A DNA stretch of 64,000 nt from Epiperipatus broadwayi (Eukaryota; Onychophora; Udeonychophora; Euonychophora; Peripatidae). The notes under the pieces were generated by a model. It was not told the DNA's origin. It did no database searches and saw nothing but the letters and a program-made list of their open reading frames with translations. The position numbers and the translations under genes are program-made. Positions within the stretch are counted from its first letter, which is position 1. Every line of letters starts with the position of its first letter. Location of the stretch: assembly GCA_028023455.1 (NCBI GenBank), contig JAQFVV010006543.1, positions 746,001-810,000 of the forward strand, given 5' to 3'. Positions 1 through 11,099 of the stretch are shown here, one piece after another.

Positions 1-229
1 TAATATCATCTTACTTATACCTTGAATATCTGACATTGATTACTTGGGAGTGATTGCTGATTTACCATCACCCCAGGTACAACCTCCTTTTCCTTGACCA
101 TCCCCCATCTTCCCCATCCTGTTACAATATATTAAGGAATGCATAAAGATAGCATAGTTGAAGCTGTAGCAATTGGTTGTATTCTATATATATTAAATCT
201 CTTCATAAGATGTTAAAGGTGGATATAAA

Positions 230-480
230 TCAATTCTTACCTTCTGCAAGAGTAGCATAATGAAAGAAATTGAAACTGTCAACATTGGCAATGAAACTCA
301 GGTGTTAGTAAGATTTAAGGTTTACATTTGGGTTGAGAATAATCTCTAGTTTAATAAATCGGTTAGAAATAATCATTAATGCATTTACATAAAATGGTTT
401 GTGTCAAAGATGTGATTGCAGAAAGTCTGACACTTATAGTCAAACTATAATAATTTGTTATCTATGTATGCTAAACAAAT
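230..480. repeat. Direct repeat, copy 1 (partner at 1785-2075)
   Basis: About 250 bases here recur in the same orientation at 1785-2075 with moderate divergence and small indels. Shared landmarks are a segment reading AAAGAAATTGAAA followed by a TCAACAT-rich stretch, an AATAATCATT block and a TCAAACTATA block near the end. The two copies flank the Tigger-like element at 825-1740 but do not abut it. No coding potential is visible. Confidence 0.6.
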
Positions 481-503
481 TATGAAGATATGTGTAAGAA
501 ATT

Positions 504-822
504 GTGATCTAGGCCAACTGATAAGTGCTAGTTCAGTATGAAATGCATATCTTGGGAATTGTTTTGCATTTTCACATGTTTTTTATCATTTATTTGAGGA
601 ATGTGTGATGGAATAGAAGTTTTAAATATATCTAAAAATATATACATGAAATTAAATTTAAATATAGTTTTAAAATGTATATAAAGTTAATTTATGTCCT
701 ATAGATGTTCACACAATAAAAATAAAGTGTCTGATTCAAAATGTAGTCATAGTGAGAGAGGTTGCAATAGGATTGATCTAAGGTGGAAAGACATGCTGAT
801 AAAATAAAATAAAAATTGAAAG
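504..822. repeat. Dispersed repeat of about 320 bp (partner at 4285-4622)
   Basis: This block is repeated in the same orientation at 4285-4622. It opens with a segment (CCAACTGATAAGTGCTAG) related to the arms of the fold-back element at 2561-2934, runs through a conserved AAATATATCTAAAAATATAT core, and ends in AAAATTGAAA. The ordered similarity over more than 300 bases shows it is a dispersed repeat. Family and mechanism are unknown. Confidence 0.65.
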
Positions 823-824
823 TA

Positions 825-1740
825 CACTTGGGTCTCATTTTATGCGGTAGATAGGTTCCTCAGAAAACGCGCACAAAAGAAATTGCACAAAAATAGACTT
901 AACTTACCTTGAAAAATGGGGATAGGGGTTGTAATTTTCAGAAATTGCATAAAAGCAACGCAAGAAGGAAAAATTACTTTAAAATTCGCATGAAAAAAAT
1001 AAGGAAATAAAGTATGACTAATAAAAAATTTCAAATATTTGGAAAAAAATAATACAAGACAAACTTTTTTTACTTTTTTTTATTAACTACAGTATTTAAT
1101 TTTACATTTTTTCATATATATTTTAATCATTAGCGGTTATTTGGTTATTTGACAATATGTGTTCTTTTGTGAACTATTAAGAAATCAAGATTTGTCATGT
1201 GACATACAACTAGTGCCACTTTCAGTCTTGAGCTGTGTTAATAGTTTTTTGTTTCTATATTAAAAAAATGAGATCGTAATCAAAACAAAAAGATTATAGA
1301 TTATCATTAGAAAGATTATTTTCAGTTTATAAAATCAATAAAATCTTCGTTATTATTTATTTTAAAAATCTAAAAAATTATTTATTTCTGTTATAATTAA
1401 CAAAATACGTTTTAAAAGTTTAAAATTTTTGAATATTTATTGCGATATTTTTATATGTAAATATAAATCTATTATTATTATTTACTCATTAGTATAAGTA
1501 GGTTATTTACATAGAAGCTAATAGTCTAAATGCAGCTTCAGGCCATATTCACGTTAGCTGCTAATATAACGTTATATTTTTGAGAAAAAAAAGTATTTCA
1601 AGTCAAAATAATATTATTAATAATTTAAATTTCTTGATATCTAATAAATATAGTGAAATATGAAAGATATTAAGAATAAACATGAATCGCATAACTTCAA
1701 AATCGCATTAAAATAATCCGCATAAAACGAGACCCAGGTG
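825..1740. mobile_element. Tigger/pogo-like non-autonomous DNA transposon
   Basis: The element is about 916 bp with terminal inverted repeats: the left end begins CACTTGGGTCTCATTTTATG and the reverse complement of the right end begins CACCTGGGTCTCGTTTTATG. It is flanked by TA on both sides (823-824 and 1741-1742), as expected for Tc1/mariner/pogo insertion. The CTCGTTTTATGCGG core resembles known Tigger/pogo ends. The interior is AT-rich and has no transposase reading frame, so it would have depended on another copy for movement. Confidence 0.75.
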
Positions 1741-1784
1741 TATATACTAAAATGTATTGGTTTGGTCATTCCATCATAAGAGAT

Positions 1785-2075
1785 TAAAAACAGATAGAAA
1801 ATAGTCCCTAACTTGTGTAAGAAAGAAATTGAAATTATCAACATGGGCAAGTAAATCCTGACATTGATATCTCTATAACATGCAGACATACCATTCATTA
1901 AGGGAAATTGAAGATGTATATTTTAACTGAGGATAATCTTTAGTAATGGTTAGTAATAATTTAATAAAGGTTAGTAATAATCATTGATATATTTACATAA
2001 AGTGGTTTGTATCACAATTACGAATGTAAAAAACTTGACACTTCTAATCAAACTATAGTAATTTTCTATTTGTAT
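1785..2075. repeat. Direct repeat, copy 2 (partner at 230-480)
   Basis: This is the second copy of the repeat at 230-480, in the same orientation and somewhat longer because of small insertions. From 2075 to 2560 I see only anonymous AT-rich sequence. Confidence 0.55.
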
Positions 2076-2560
2076 TATGACAGAAATTTCAGGCACTCAT
2101 GGTGGATGCTATTTATAATGAAAACACACTAACAACATTAACATGATCTTAATTAAATTTACATTTATATTTCTTTCTAATCTATATTTTGAACAATAAA
2201 TATTTTACACATATTTGTGGTCCCACTTATTCAAGCAGAGGAGTTAATTAATACCTTTATATATTAAACCATGTCAATGGTCAGATCAAGATGGTATACA
2301 ATATATGATCCATGGCAGCATTTTCATATCATTGCACTTACTCTATAGCTGAAAGAAGAAAACACTTCTTTTGTGAATCTTTTTATTTGTATTGGAATGA
2401 TTCCTGGACACTATCTAGTCAAACTGATTAGAATGTCAACAAATAAAGGTTTTAAAAAACTTCCAGTGTTTGATTTGTCTGATTAACACACATATCAAAA
2501 AAGTGACTTAAATTAGATTATCAGACTAAGTATATTTACAATGCACATATATAATTAACT

Positions 2561-2934
2561 GTAAGTATAGGGGATTTGAAATCAGATTTTCAAGCACCCT
2601 TCAACTATCCACACTAACTCATACAACTGATACACATGACCACACACATGTAGAAAAGATAAATAACCACCAATATATGTATTTTGGACTAAACCAGCAC
2701 TCATCAGTTGGTCCAAATTATCATCTCCCACACATATATATGAACACTGATTAGATATATTATGTGGAAGATGATAATCTGGACCAACTGATGCGTGCTG
2801 GTTTAGTATGAAATACATATATTGATGATTATTTATCTTTTTTACATGTGTGTGGTTATGTGTATCAGTTGAATGAGATATTGTGGATAGTTGAAGAGTG
2901 CTTGAAAATCTGATTTCAAATCCCCTATACTTAC
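2561..2934. repeat. Fold-back element, arms of about 170 bp
   Basis: A long imperfect inverted repeat. The left arm starts GTAAGTATAGGGGATTTGAA and the right arm ends with its complement at 2934; only about 30 bases separate the arms near 2735-2763. The arm contains a CTAAACCAGCA box and a CAGTTGGTCCA box. A single arm-like copy lies at 10097-10258, and related pieces lie at 504-600 and 4285-4380. The open frame running through the right arm is incidental. Confidence 0.8.
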
Positions 2935-4284
2935 AATTAAACTCCCAGGTTTGTGAAGAATGCCTGGTTTTCAAATATTTATATATAATTAACTCTAAAT
3001 TAACTTAATAATGTTATATAGTAATTAAATATTATATGGTAAGGTATGGAGGGGGAGAACTAAACCAAAATTAACAAATTAAAAATAATGTTTATTTACA
3101 CACAAAAAAACTTTAACACAAGACTCAAAATAAAAAGAAAATTAATTCTCATTAATTTTAGAATTCTTTTCTAGGGATTAGACCAATTGCTTTTAGTTTA
3201 TAAAGTCTGTCTAGTAAATTTATCATTAGCTTTAGATTTACCTAGGTTTTTGTTCTACCTTTGTTTCTGGAATACATTCCTGTTCTCTTGTATGTTGATG
3301 GAGTTCATTCGCAGGCATTCCTAGCTTCTTTTGGCAATAGGTCATTACTCTTTTCCAGGGCAGCATATATCTTAAGTCTTGTTCAGCTGTAACTTTCTAT
3401 AGTTATGGGTAGGTATTTCAGCAATGGTGGGTCAATGATATTTACTACATGTCAGGTTGTCTAATGTAAAAGAAACTAAGCAGTGAACATTGAAAAACAC
3501 CCTTCTGTAGTTTAGCAGCACACGATAAGGTTAAGATGTCTGGATATAAAGCTATACATTTCTGATTGATGCACTGGAAACTTTGTAGGGCACACCAGGA
3601 GTAGACTGAGCATATCACATGACTGAACTGACAACAAACTGGATGGTGGACTCTTAACAGAAAACTTAACAAAATTGTAGATTCTCAGCAAAATTCATCA
3701 GAATAAAGAACAATAGAAAATTTGTATCTTTTACATCTTTGCCACCCATTGTCTGAGACTACTCACATTATTAATTCATTTTTTAAATTCTTTTGATTAA
3801 TTAGTTTATCTTAGTTGGAAATATTAATTTCTAATAAACATAATTCTTTTTGATCAGTAATTTACACAAAAGTTGATATTTAGTTAGATCTCTAATTAAA
3901 TACTTTTGATAATTATTTGTAAGATCAAATTATTTCATTAAGTAACTTTATAGTTACTTTTATATATTTAAGGTTATAATTTATTTTCTTTGTTTTCATA
4001 ATCCATCGGAATATTATTTTTTACTTAAAAGAACAGATCTTTTTTTAAAAATATTAAATCTAAAAATTTCTACAGTTCAACAGGTTCCAGTCAGACTTTT
4101 GATTTAAAGAGAAAAAATATCTTTTTATTTAGTAAATTAACAGTCTCTTTTTTTTTTAAATTTAAAATAATAAAATATATATATGTCATTTTTTCCCTGA
4201 ATATTCTTAATCATTTTATGTAGCATATATATATATATGTGTGTGTGTGTGTGTTTGTCATAATATAATATTAATCAAATGGTG
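2935..4284. other. Anonymous AT-rich stretch
   Basis: I see no supported gene here. A segment near 2967-3050 resembles 21680-21760 in the same orientation, so at least that part is repetitive. A short TA/TG microsatellite lies at 4225-4254. The reverse frame at 3445-3672 has no recognisable domain. Confidence 0.4.
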
Positions 4285-4622
4285 AGGTTTGATCTTAGCT
4301 TATGAGTGCTGATTTAGCATGAGATGAGCATCTTGGGGATTTTTTTTTCATATTTTGGTCACATGTTTGAAAATGTATGATAGAATAGAAGTTTGAAATA
4401 TATCTAAAAATATATACATGAAGTTAAATTTAAATATAATCAAGAAAATGTGTATATACAGTTAAAATATGGCATGCTATTTATGTTTTGTTCACTTGAT
4501 AAAAATGAATTGGATGTTGCAAAATGCAGCCATGATGTGGTCTGACTTTTGGGCTGTTAGATTGTTGCAATAGGTTTGAGCTAAGATGTAAAGACACACT
4601 GATAAAAACAAAAAAATTGAAA
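4285..4622. repeat. Dispersed repeat of about 330 bp (partner at 504-822)
   Basis: Second copy of the 504-822 repeat in the same orientation, with similar order of landmarks through AAATATATCTAAAAATATAT to the terminal AAAATTGAAA. It carries small indels relative to the first copy. The stretch 4623-5160 that follows is anonymous AT-rich DNA. Confidence 0.65.
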
Positions 4623-5220
4623 ATATATTCTTCGTTTAAATCATTCAGACAATAAATTTGTGGTACCACCTAGTGCAATGTTAATGTCCATCTATATACA
4701 AACAAAAAATGAATCTTTCATTTTCTATCTAAGATCCATGTAGATTATAGATTTTACATTGGTAAATATAAGAAGCAAGATTTAAATAAACAGTTGTTTA
4801 GAAGCTCCATATGAATCTTTTTTTCTTTGTCCGTACATGAACTTTAATAGGGATGATATTTCTATTGTTAGCATTGGTGGCAATTTTTATCACTATTCAA
4901 CATTTGATTATAATATTAAACCTTTATTCTATAGTGGAGTTCAATAATTGTTTTTTGGTTTTTTGAAGATATAAGTTTACAAATAAAAAAACATTCTTAA
5001 AAAATCATACTTCAAGCATTGTAAATTTATTAACTAGATAATTTAAATGTAGGTTAAGATATAAGCTGCTTATATAAATTGCTAGTTTTTAATAACTAGC
5101 ACATTTAGTATTTATATATTTAGTTAATCTCTAGATTAGAGTAAGTGTTACTACAAATATCCATATTCACCATGAAAAAAAATGTTTTTTTTAATTTTTA
5201 CTATAGCTTTTGTTTTGCAG

Positions 5221-5287
5221 ATTTGTATTAAGAGATACAGCTGCAAAAATGGACTCTGAATATCCCCCCCCCTCCCAATTTTGCTAA
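5221..5287 (+). other. Possible 3'-terminal exon, very short
   Basis: A strong splice-acceptor context (TATAGCTTTTGTTTTGCAG ending at 5220) is followed by 22 codons of open frame in the second frame, which would read FVLRDTAAKMDSEYPPPSQF and one more Cys before TAA at 5285-5287. A polyadenylation-type AATAAA lies at 5344-5349 and a T-rich stretch follows. The arrangement is what a short last exon looks like, but it is too short to be diagnostic, no protein family is recognisable, and the other frame also reads a few codons. If real, it could be an alternative end of the gene whose exon lies at 17813, or another gene. Confidence 0.22.
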
Positions 5288-5675
5288 ATTTTTGTTCTCA
5301 TTTATTTGCGCTACTTTTTAGAATTATTTATGTAATGGAAGTTAATAAACTCACCTGTTTTAAAAATAATTAATACCTTCTTTCATTTCTGTTTTTGATG
5401 CCTCCTTTATGCTTAATAGCTAATAATTCTGAAAATTAGTAATTTTTTTTTTTTTTTTGCTAAAATCTGTTTTCAATAATGAAATCACTTGAATTAACTC
5501 TTAATTAAATTGTCTAAGAAAAAATCAAACTATAATTTTAACATATTAAGAGTTTGAAAATATGTCACCATGTAAAAATATTTTTTTGCCTTTATGGGTT
5601 TCATATGGGTATGTATATATTGCTTTTCCTTATTAGTTGGTAGCTATATTACTGATACCAATAAAATATCATATA

Positions 5676-6917
5676 TACTGTATTGCTTTGAATATAAGAT
5701 GCCCTCAAATTTAAGATGCAACAGAATTCTAAGACAGAAAAATTGGGAAAAAAGTTAATTTTCAAATTTAAGATACATTTATGAAACTCATCTAATTTAT
5801 GGTCAATCTTCTTCAGATATATAGTACATTCACTTTCTACATTTTCACTTTCAGAACTTGAATTCTCATCTTCACTATTCCACCAGGTACATCATCTTCA
5901 GGCCATTTAAATTGCAGCCGAGCATTATAATGTCTTTGTCAATTTATTTTCATGTCAGTACATTTTTTTTATTAAAATCTGAATCATTCTTCTAAAATAA
6001 TTTATATTTTTACAAATATTTTTTGGAAAAAAATTAAAATGTGTAAAAAAAAAATTCTAAAACATTCGTTTTCATTTTGAAATTCAAAATGAAAACATTG
6101 AAATTATCAAAATCGACAAAATAATGCTAAAAGATTCTAGAATATTCATTTTCATTTTAAAAATCAAAAAGGATCTATCAGAGCTGTCAAAATTTTGATA
6201 GGTACTCTCTTGTGTAGAAAACAACAATCACCCAATCAGTGCCTTGGAAAGCAGGCTCTTATCTTATTATTATTTTGATTTGTTAGTTGTAAAACTATTC
6301 TAAAGGTTATTTGGTAAGTTTTTTTGATAAAACAATGGTAAAATTGGAAAAATAATATTAAAAGATTCTAAAACATTCATTTTCATTTTAGAAATCAAAA
6401 TGAAAATATTGGAATTGTCAACATCAGCAAAATAACACTAAAGGATTCTAAAATATTACTTTTCACTTTAAAAAGCAAAACAAAAACATCAGAATTGTCA
6501 ACAATTTGAAAGACCTCTCTTGTGTAGAGAACAACAATCAACCAATTAGTGCCTTGGAAAACAGTCTCTTATCTCATTGTTATATTGATTTGTTAGTTGT
6601 AAAAATATTCCAAAGGTTATTCAATAAACTTTTCTCGATAAAATACTGGCAATAAGGGCAAAATAATGTTAAAAGTAGTCGTTTGAGTGAATGTAAAAGA
6701 TATTTACAAATTAATCCCAAAAATATTGATTAAAAAAGATTTAATTCACTATTCTACACAGAAAACAATCATAATACTATATGCTTATATAGTGTAAAGC
6801 AAAGTTCCATAGAAATAAGATGTTGAAAAATTTTTGCTTCGAATTTAAGATGCACCCCTCTTCTAGGGGTCAGAAATTTGGTAAAAAGGTGAATCTTATA
6901 TTCAAAGTAATATGGTG
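5676..6917. mobile_element. Terminal-inverted-repeat element with internal duplication
   Basis: The left end reads TACTGTATTGCTTTGAATAT and the complement of the right end reads CACCATATTACTTTGAATAT, giving inverted termini of roughly 26 bp followed by a second inverted box containing TTTAAGATGCA near both ends. The interior has no transposase frame. It contains two tandem copies of a ~311-bp unit (6059-6369 and 6370-6680). No clear target duplication is visible, so the superfamily is not assigned. Confidence 0.6.
6059..6680. repeat. Two-copy tandem repeat, period about 311 bp
   Basis: Each unit starts AAAACATTC(G/A)TTTTCATTTT, continues through a TCTCTTGTGTAGA box and a CCTTGGAAA box, and ends near a TCGATAAAA/TTGATAAAA segment. 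Both copies lie wholly inside the inverted-repeat element at 5676-6917. The two units have diverged visibly, so the duplication is not recent. Confidence 0.7.
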
Positions 6918-7965
6918 TTTTCTCTACTTACATTTAACATAGATTTCAAAAGCAGTTCATTTTATCTACTCTACAGTTATCTTTTACAAGCTTGAGTAGT
7001 CAATGGGTACTCATGCTGTTGTATCCATATTCCCAAACAAATTTCTGATTTATAATCTTCATTTGAGTGATATGTCATGGTTCATAATATTAACTGGAAA
7101 TAATAGCTTTGCCATTTAGTATCCATTGTTTACAATAGATGTCTCTGGAATATAATGAGGAGAACTGCTCATGGAGCGTAAATGTATAACAAGATATTTC
7201 ATTTTACATTTCTACTAGCATCTTCTAAATTGCTTTATATATATATTGGATCATTAAATATCATAAACAAAAACTACTTGTAATGAAATAAAGTCTTGGA
7301 CCAATTTTTAAAAGGGAATCTGTTATTGGTTAGGTGTTGTGTGCGTGTTTTCATATAGAAAGTTTATTTTACCAAATGGATGATTTTAAAGATTTTAAAT
7401 AGTAAGTGCTATTGGAACTAATTTAGGAAATCAAAAAATTTAGACAATCAAACATTCATGTGAATATTTAGTATAAACACAGTTTGCACGAGATTATTAC
7501 TTTTATATTTTGAAATAGCAATTATTATGTAAAAATTTAGATTTATAAATTATAAATCAGTAAATAATTAAGATAGTTTGTTTCTTGGGAGCTTATACAA
7601 AATTTGTGTACCAAAAGTGACAAAGTTGAACCATGACCTTGAGATCTTGAGCTCTAAGCCCACAACTTGCACTAATTGTATAGGATGCTTATAAATCCCA
7701 ATCAGAATGCTTTGATGAAAATATGTGCCCTTATTGTAAAATGTATATATTCATTTTGAATTCAGAAATGTTTGTCAAATCATTATACTACCTATCATCT
7801 TTTTTGGTTAAGATTATCTGTTCTAATCTTATCTTATAAAATATTCCAAATACTGTCTTTCATGTTAATTTTTTTAAAAAAAATATGTTCAGTTTGTTTA
7901 ATGAAAGTTTGTCTGTAACGTTTAATTAAAATGCAGGCACTTTTTTTTTCTCCTCCCAATAGTGC
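6918..7965. other. Anonymous AT-rich stretch
   Basis: No gene is supported. Around 7625-7690 the reverse strand has a weak tRNA-like box (TGGTTCAAC), too degraded to call. The rest is low-complexity AT-rich sequence. Confidence 0.35.
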
Positions 7966-7969
7966 CTTT

Positions 7970-8330
7970 TGGTGGAAGTGCTAGTGATCAATAGATGCAA
8001 AAAGATTGTGTATTGTTATTCCTATGTAGCATCTACTTATCCATTATCTCCAGACTAGTTTCTGGCTTATGGTTGTCATCAATAAGGAGCATTTGATCTG
8101 ATAGTGATGCACTTACATCTTTGCATCATGTGTACCTTCAGCATCCACCTTTTACTTTTTTAGTTAATCATAAAGCTATATGTCCAAATTGAAAACATGG
8201 TAATATTTTTAATCTAACCTAATTTGTGTGGAGAAGATTGCTACTGTTAATGGCTTGTTTAAGCATAGGGAAAGTATCGTGATGGTTTAATGGTTTAATT
8301 AAAACACGGTTGTATAGAAATATTTTTTTA
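7970..8330 (+). repeat. Dispersed repeat family R1, diverged copy
   Basis: This stretch shares ordered segments with 13345-13610 and 57600-57900: a CTACTTAT...CCAGACTAGT box, a CTGGCTTATGG/CTAGCTTGTGG box, an AAGGAGC box and a GCTACTGTTAA...GTAAGCAT-type box. It is a degraded member of the family described at 57600-58110. Confidence 0.55.
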
Positions 8331-8462
8331 ATTTCCCCAATTATTTTGATGGTTTTGTTAATAATTATAATTATGTTTCTTACAATAAATAAATAGTGGA
8401 AAGATTTATTGCTCAGGAGATAGTGACGGACTTAGCCATGATCTATGAATATTGACTTATTG

Positions 8463-8562
8463 AGTCAAGTGTTGATAGCCGAGAGCCTCCTTGCAAGCAA
8501 GCAGTTGGTTGCAGACGGTTGTTGCAGGTTCGCCTCCCGGCCGATGCTATGACATATGAAAT
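8463..8562 (+). mobile_element. tRNA-derived SINE, family A, copy 1
   Basis: The segment has an internal pol III-type A box (GATAGCCGAGAGCC) and B box (GGTTCGCCTCC) about 50 bases apart. It ends CGATGCTATGACATATGAAA, matching the second copy at 10807-10906. It starts with the same GTCAAG as that copy. The similarity of both ends marks it as a short interspersed element of about 100 bp rather than a tRNA gene. No target duplication is obvious for this copy. Confidence 0.7.
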
Positions 8563-9053
8563 AAAAGGCATTTTCTTTTAAATCCATATTGCAAAACTTA
8601 TGTTTCACTATAACAAATTGTACACAAAAGAAGATAAACTAACGTTTTTAGTAAAACAGAATGACATTTATTATGATTATTTCCTGCTTGGTTAGATATT
8701 TGGATAATTAAGGTCTCATTATATTTAAAGAAAGGCTTTATGGTATAGAGATAGATTTATATATCTTATCTACAACTTAGGGTTCAAGTCATCACTGGGT
8801 GCAGGTAGGATTTTTTTCCCCCAGGTAATCAAATTCATATTCAACTCATCTATCATTGAGTGTTGGTCAGTAAAAGTTTCAGATTAATCTTGCTTGATTC
8901 AGGTAAACATCCACAATATTATGATGATGCAGTTTTCATCATTTTTAAATGAAATGTTCCAACTGGTACAAAGCCCATCATTTACTTTGAATCTTTACCG
9001 TAATCATTTTCAGATGAATTTGATTTGTTTGAGTATTTGCTATTTATTATATT
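8563..9053. other. AT-rich stretch with a weak tRNA-like box
   Basis: No gene is supported. GGGTTCAAGTC at about 8771 resembles a pol III B box with a possible A-box-like GGTATAGAGATAG upstream, so this may be a worn SINE head. The open frame at 8894-9142 ends inside the palindrome at 9054-9190 and looks incidental. Confidence 0.3.
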
Positions 9054-9190
9054 TAATAGTAATATTAGCGATTAAGCCAATGCACATGCGCTTTAAAGAG
9101 ATTATATCTCGTGTCTGGAAACTTGAGTATTCATTTATATAATCTCTTTACAGCGCATGTGCATTGGTTTAATCGCTAATATTACTATTA
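9054..9190. repeat. Palindromic MITE-like repeat, about 137 bp
   Basis: Two ~53-bp arms are nearly perfect complements: the left starts TAATAGTAATATTAGCGATT and the right ends with its complement at 9190. About 30 bases lie between them. The shared core contains CCAATGCACATGCGC. Such short hairpin elements are typical of miniature inverted-repeat transposons; the superfamily is not clear. Confidence 0.75.
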
Positions 9191-9430
9191 CATAAATAAA
9201 CATAGCACTATATAAAATAATATCTCTTATTTATTATATTATAGAATGAGAAAAAAAAGGTACTTGTTTTTTAAAAAAAACTCAATATTGTTGCATACCA
9301 TTTCTAAATCTATTGTTTGTTATTAATAATTTAATATAGTATTAGAATGGTGAAGTCTGAGTTCAAAGTCCGTGCATTATTTTTTAAGCACTATCATTTC
9401 CATTGCTTGAATATCCTTATGAATTTTCGA

Positions 9431-9641
9431 ACAATATCCCATTTAATATTAATAATAATACAGTTTTCACTCTACTCCAGAATCTTCTAATATAAACTTG
9501 AGTAACGAGTGTTCACAAGATATATAGTAATAAAATACTCCCAGACTTGTCTCAAGTTTATAATAGATAGCTCTGGAGCAGAGTGAAAATAATCTCTCTT
9601 GAAAATATATGACTAAGCTCACACGAGTCATGGGATATTGT
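9431..9641. repeat. Imperfect fold-back repeat, about 210 bp
   Basis: Outer 11-bp arms (ACAATATCCCA at 9431, complement ending at 9641) enclose longer imperfect arms near 9466-9505 and 9553-9592 that share a TTTTCACTCT...CTCCAGA...AAACTTGAG pattern. It is a worn miniature inverted-repeat element with no coding content. Confidence 0.6.
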
Positions 9642-10096
9642 TATTGGTATTAATAATATAGATAATTTTTGGGATTTAGTTATTAAAGAAGATAATATGA
9701 TACATAATAATAGAAGTAATTACAATGTTATAGTATTCTTCCATTCTAAAAGGAAAAGTAAAAATTAAGCAAAAAAAAAAAAAAGAAAACTAGCGCGTTT
9801 ATGACTTTTTAATTAACAGAATATGTATATTTAGCATCTTTTAATTGATTATATAAGTTTAACGATTACAGTAGTATTAATGTAAATGTGAAAATGAAAC
9901 TCTTTTTTTAATAAAATAGAACTATTGATTGTAAGTAGTTTTAATTACGAAAAAAGAAAAATTGAGTACTTATTCTTAATTCAACTCATAACTTTAAAAT
10001 TAGATAATAATTTACAAAAATAATTAGTTTTTATAATTTATTATTACTGAAATACAGGCTTATTATATACCTATATCAATATATGTAATATATAGG
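9642..10096. other. Anonymous AT-rich stretch
   Basis: Only low-complexity A/T-rich sequence is seen, including an A15-type run near 9770. No gene or repeat could be supported. Confidence 0.35.
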
Positions 10097-10258
10097 GTAT
10101 GTGAGCACAGACTTTCACACCACTCACCACTCTATCTCATATCACTAATACACTTGAACACATATATGTTGAAAAGATCAATAATCACCGATATACATAT
10201 TTCATGCTAAACCAGCAATCATCAGTCGGTCCAGATTATCATCTCTACACATATATGC
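10097..10258. repeat. Single-arm copy of the 2561-2934 fold-back family
   Basis: The order of motifs matches one arm of the fold-back element at 2561: a CACAT(A/G)TATGT(T/A)GAAAAGAT box, AATAATCACC, TATTTCATGCTAAACCAGCA and CAGTCGGTCCAGATTATCAT. No inverted partner follows, so the family occurs both as monomer and as inverted dimer. Confidence 0.65.
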
Positions 10259-10806
10259 AATAAGTGCTCAGATATATATTAAGATAGCCAATCCTCATAC
10301 TTTAATGGACAGGCTTCAATCTAGTCTACGCTCCAACTCTTCAATCGTCCATTCAATTGAAAATCTGATGATGGAACGCTTTTTCATTAAACTTGCGATC
10401 ATTTTTAGTAGAATGTAAATAACAAGTACACGCAGGATTGAAGATCTTTTATGTAGTAATGCTTAGAGTATTCATTTACTCTAGCCATGATTCAGAGTTC
10501 AAATCTAAGTAAAACTTAAAAATAATTTCAGCAAATTGAGAACTTTGTACGAAAACTTAGGTCTTATGATATAGTTCATCTATGGCCATCCCAGTTAGAC
10601 ATTCAATATTAGTAAGCCCATGGGCATCTAGTTTTTAATCTTCCTTGGAAATTAAAGGAAATTCTAAGTAATCCTAAACATCCAGTTAAATGCTGATGCA
10701 TTAACTGTAAGTAACAAATCTATAATTGTAATTAAATTTAGTCTCTGCTACAACTAGTGAAAAAGAATATTATATGCTTATGGGTATTGATAATATATGA
10801 TTTATC

Positions 10807-10921
10807 GTCAAGCGTAGGTGGTCGAGAGGTCAGCGCAGCTGTCTTCTAGGCAGTTGTTCTGGGTTTGCGGGTTCGCTTCCCGGCCGATGCTTTGACACAT
10901 GAAAATATATATATATATATG
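10807..10921 (+). mobile_element. tRNA-derived SINE, family A, copy 2, with target duplication
   Basis: A box TGGTCGAGAGGTCAG and B box GGTTCGCTTCC lie in the right order about 45 bases apart, and a tRNA-like acceptor pairing (GCGTAGG with CCGATGC, imperfect) can be drawn. The body ends in an AT-rich simple tail. A 14-bp direct repeat, ATATATGATTTATC, flanks it at 10793-10806 and 10915-10928, the mark of LINE-assisted retroposition. It shares both ends with copy 1 at 8463-8562. I reject a functional tRNA gene because the stems are imperfect and a second mobile copy exists. Confidence 0.8.
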
Positions 10922-10972
10922 ATTTATCAACACATTACTTGGCTCTATATTAACAAGAGCATTATATTCCAA

Positions 10973-11097
10973 TGCCATCTATTGAGTTTGTGTTACCAGT
11001 AGTTGTCAGATAATAATGTAATTTTAATTAAATGGTAATTAAATGATACTATTATCTGCTGATCATTGGCAACTTAAGCTTACAACAGATGGAGTTC
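10973..11097. repeat. Imperfect inverted repeat, MITE-like
   Basis: The arms CCATCTATTGAGTTTGTGTT... and ...GCTTACAACAGATGG pair imperfectly over about 40 bases, with a TATTATCTG inner box on both sides. It is worn and has no coding content. Confidence 0.45.
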
Positions 11098-11099
11098 GA

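Noticed and set aside
2582-2974. Reverse frame of 130 codons
   Set aside because: Lies wholly in the fold-back element at 2561-2934 and includes both arms; no protein features.
10807-10880. Possible functional tRNA gene
   Set aside because: A and B boxes are good, but stems are imperfect, the segment is flanked by a 14-bp target duplication, and a second mobile copy exists.
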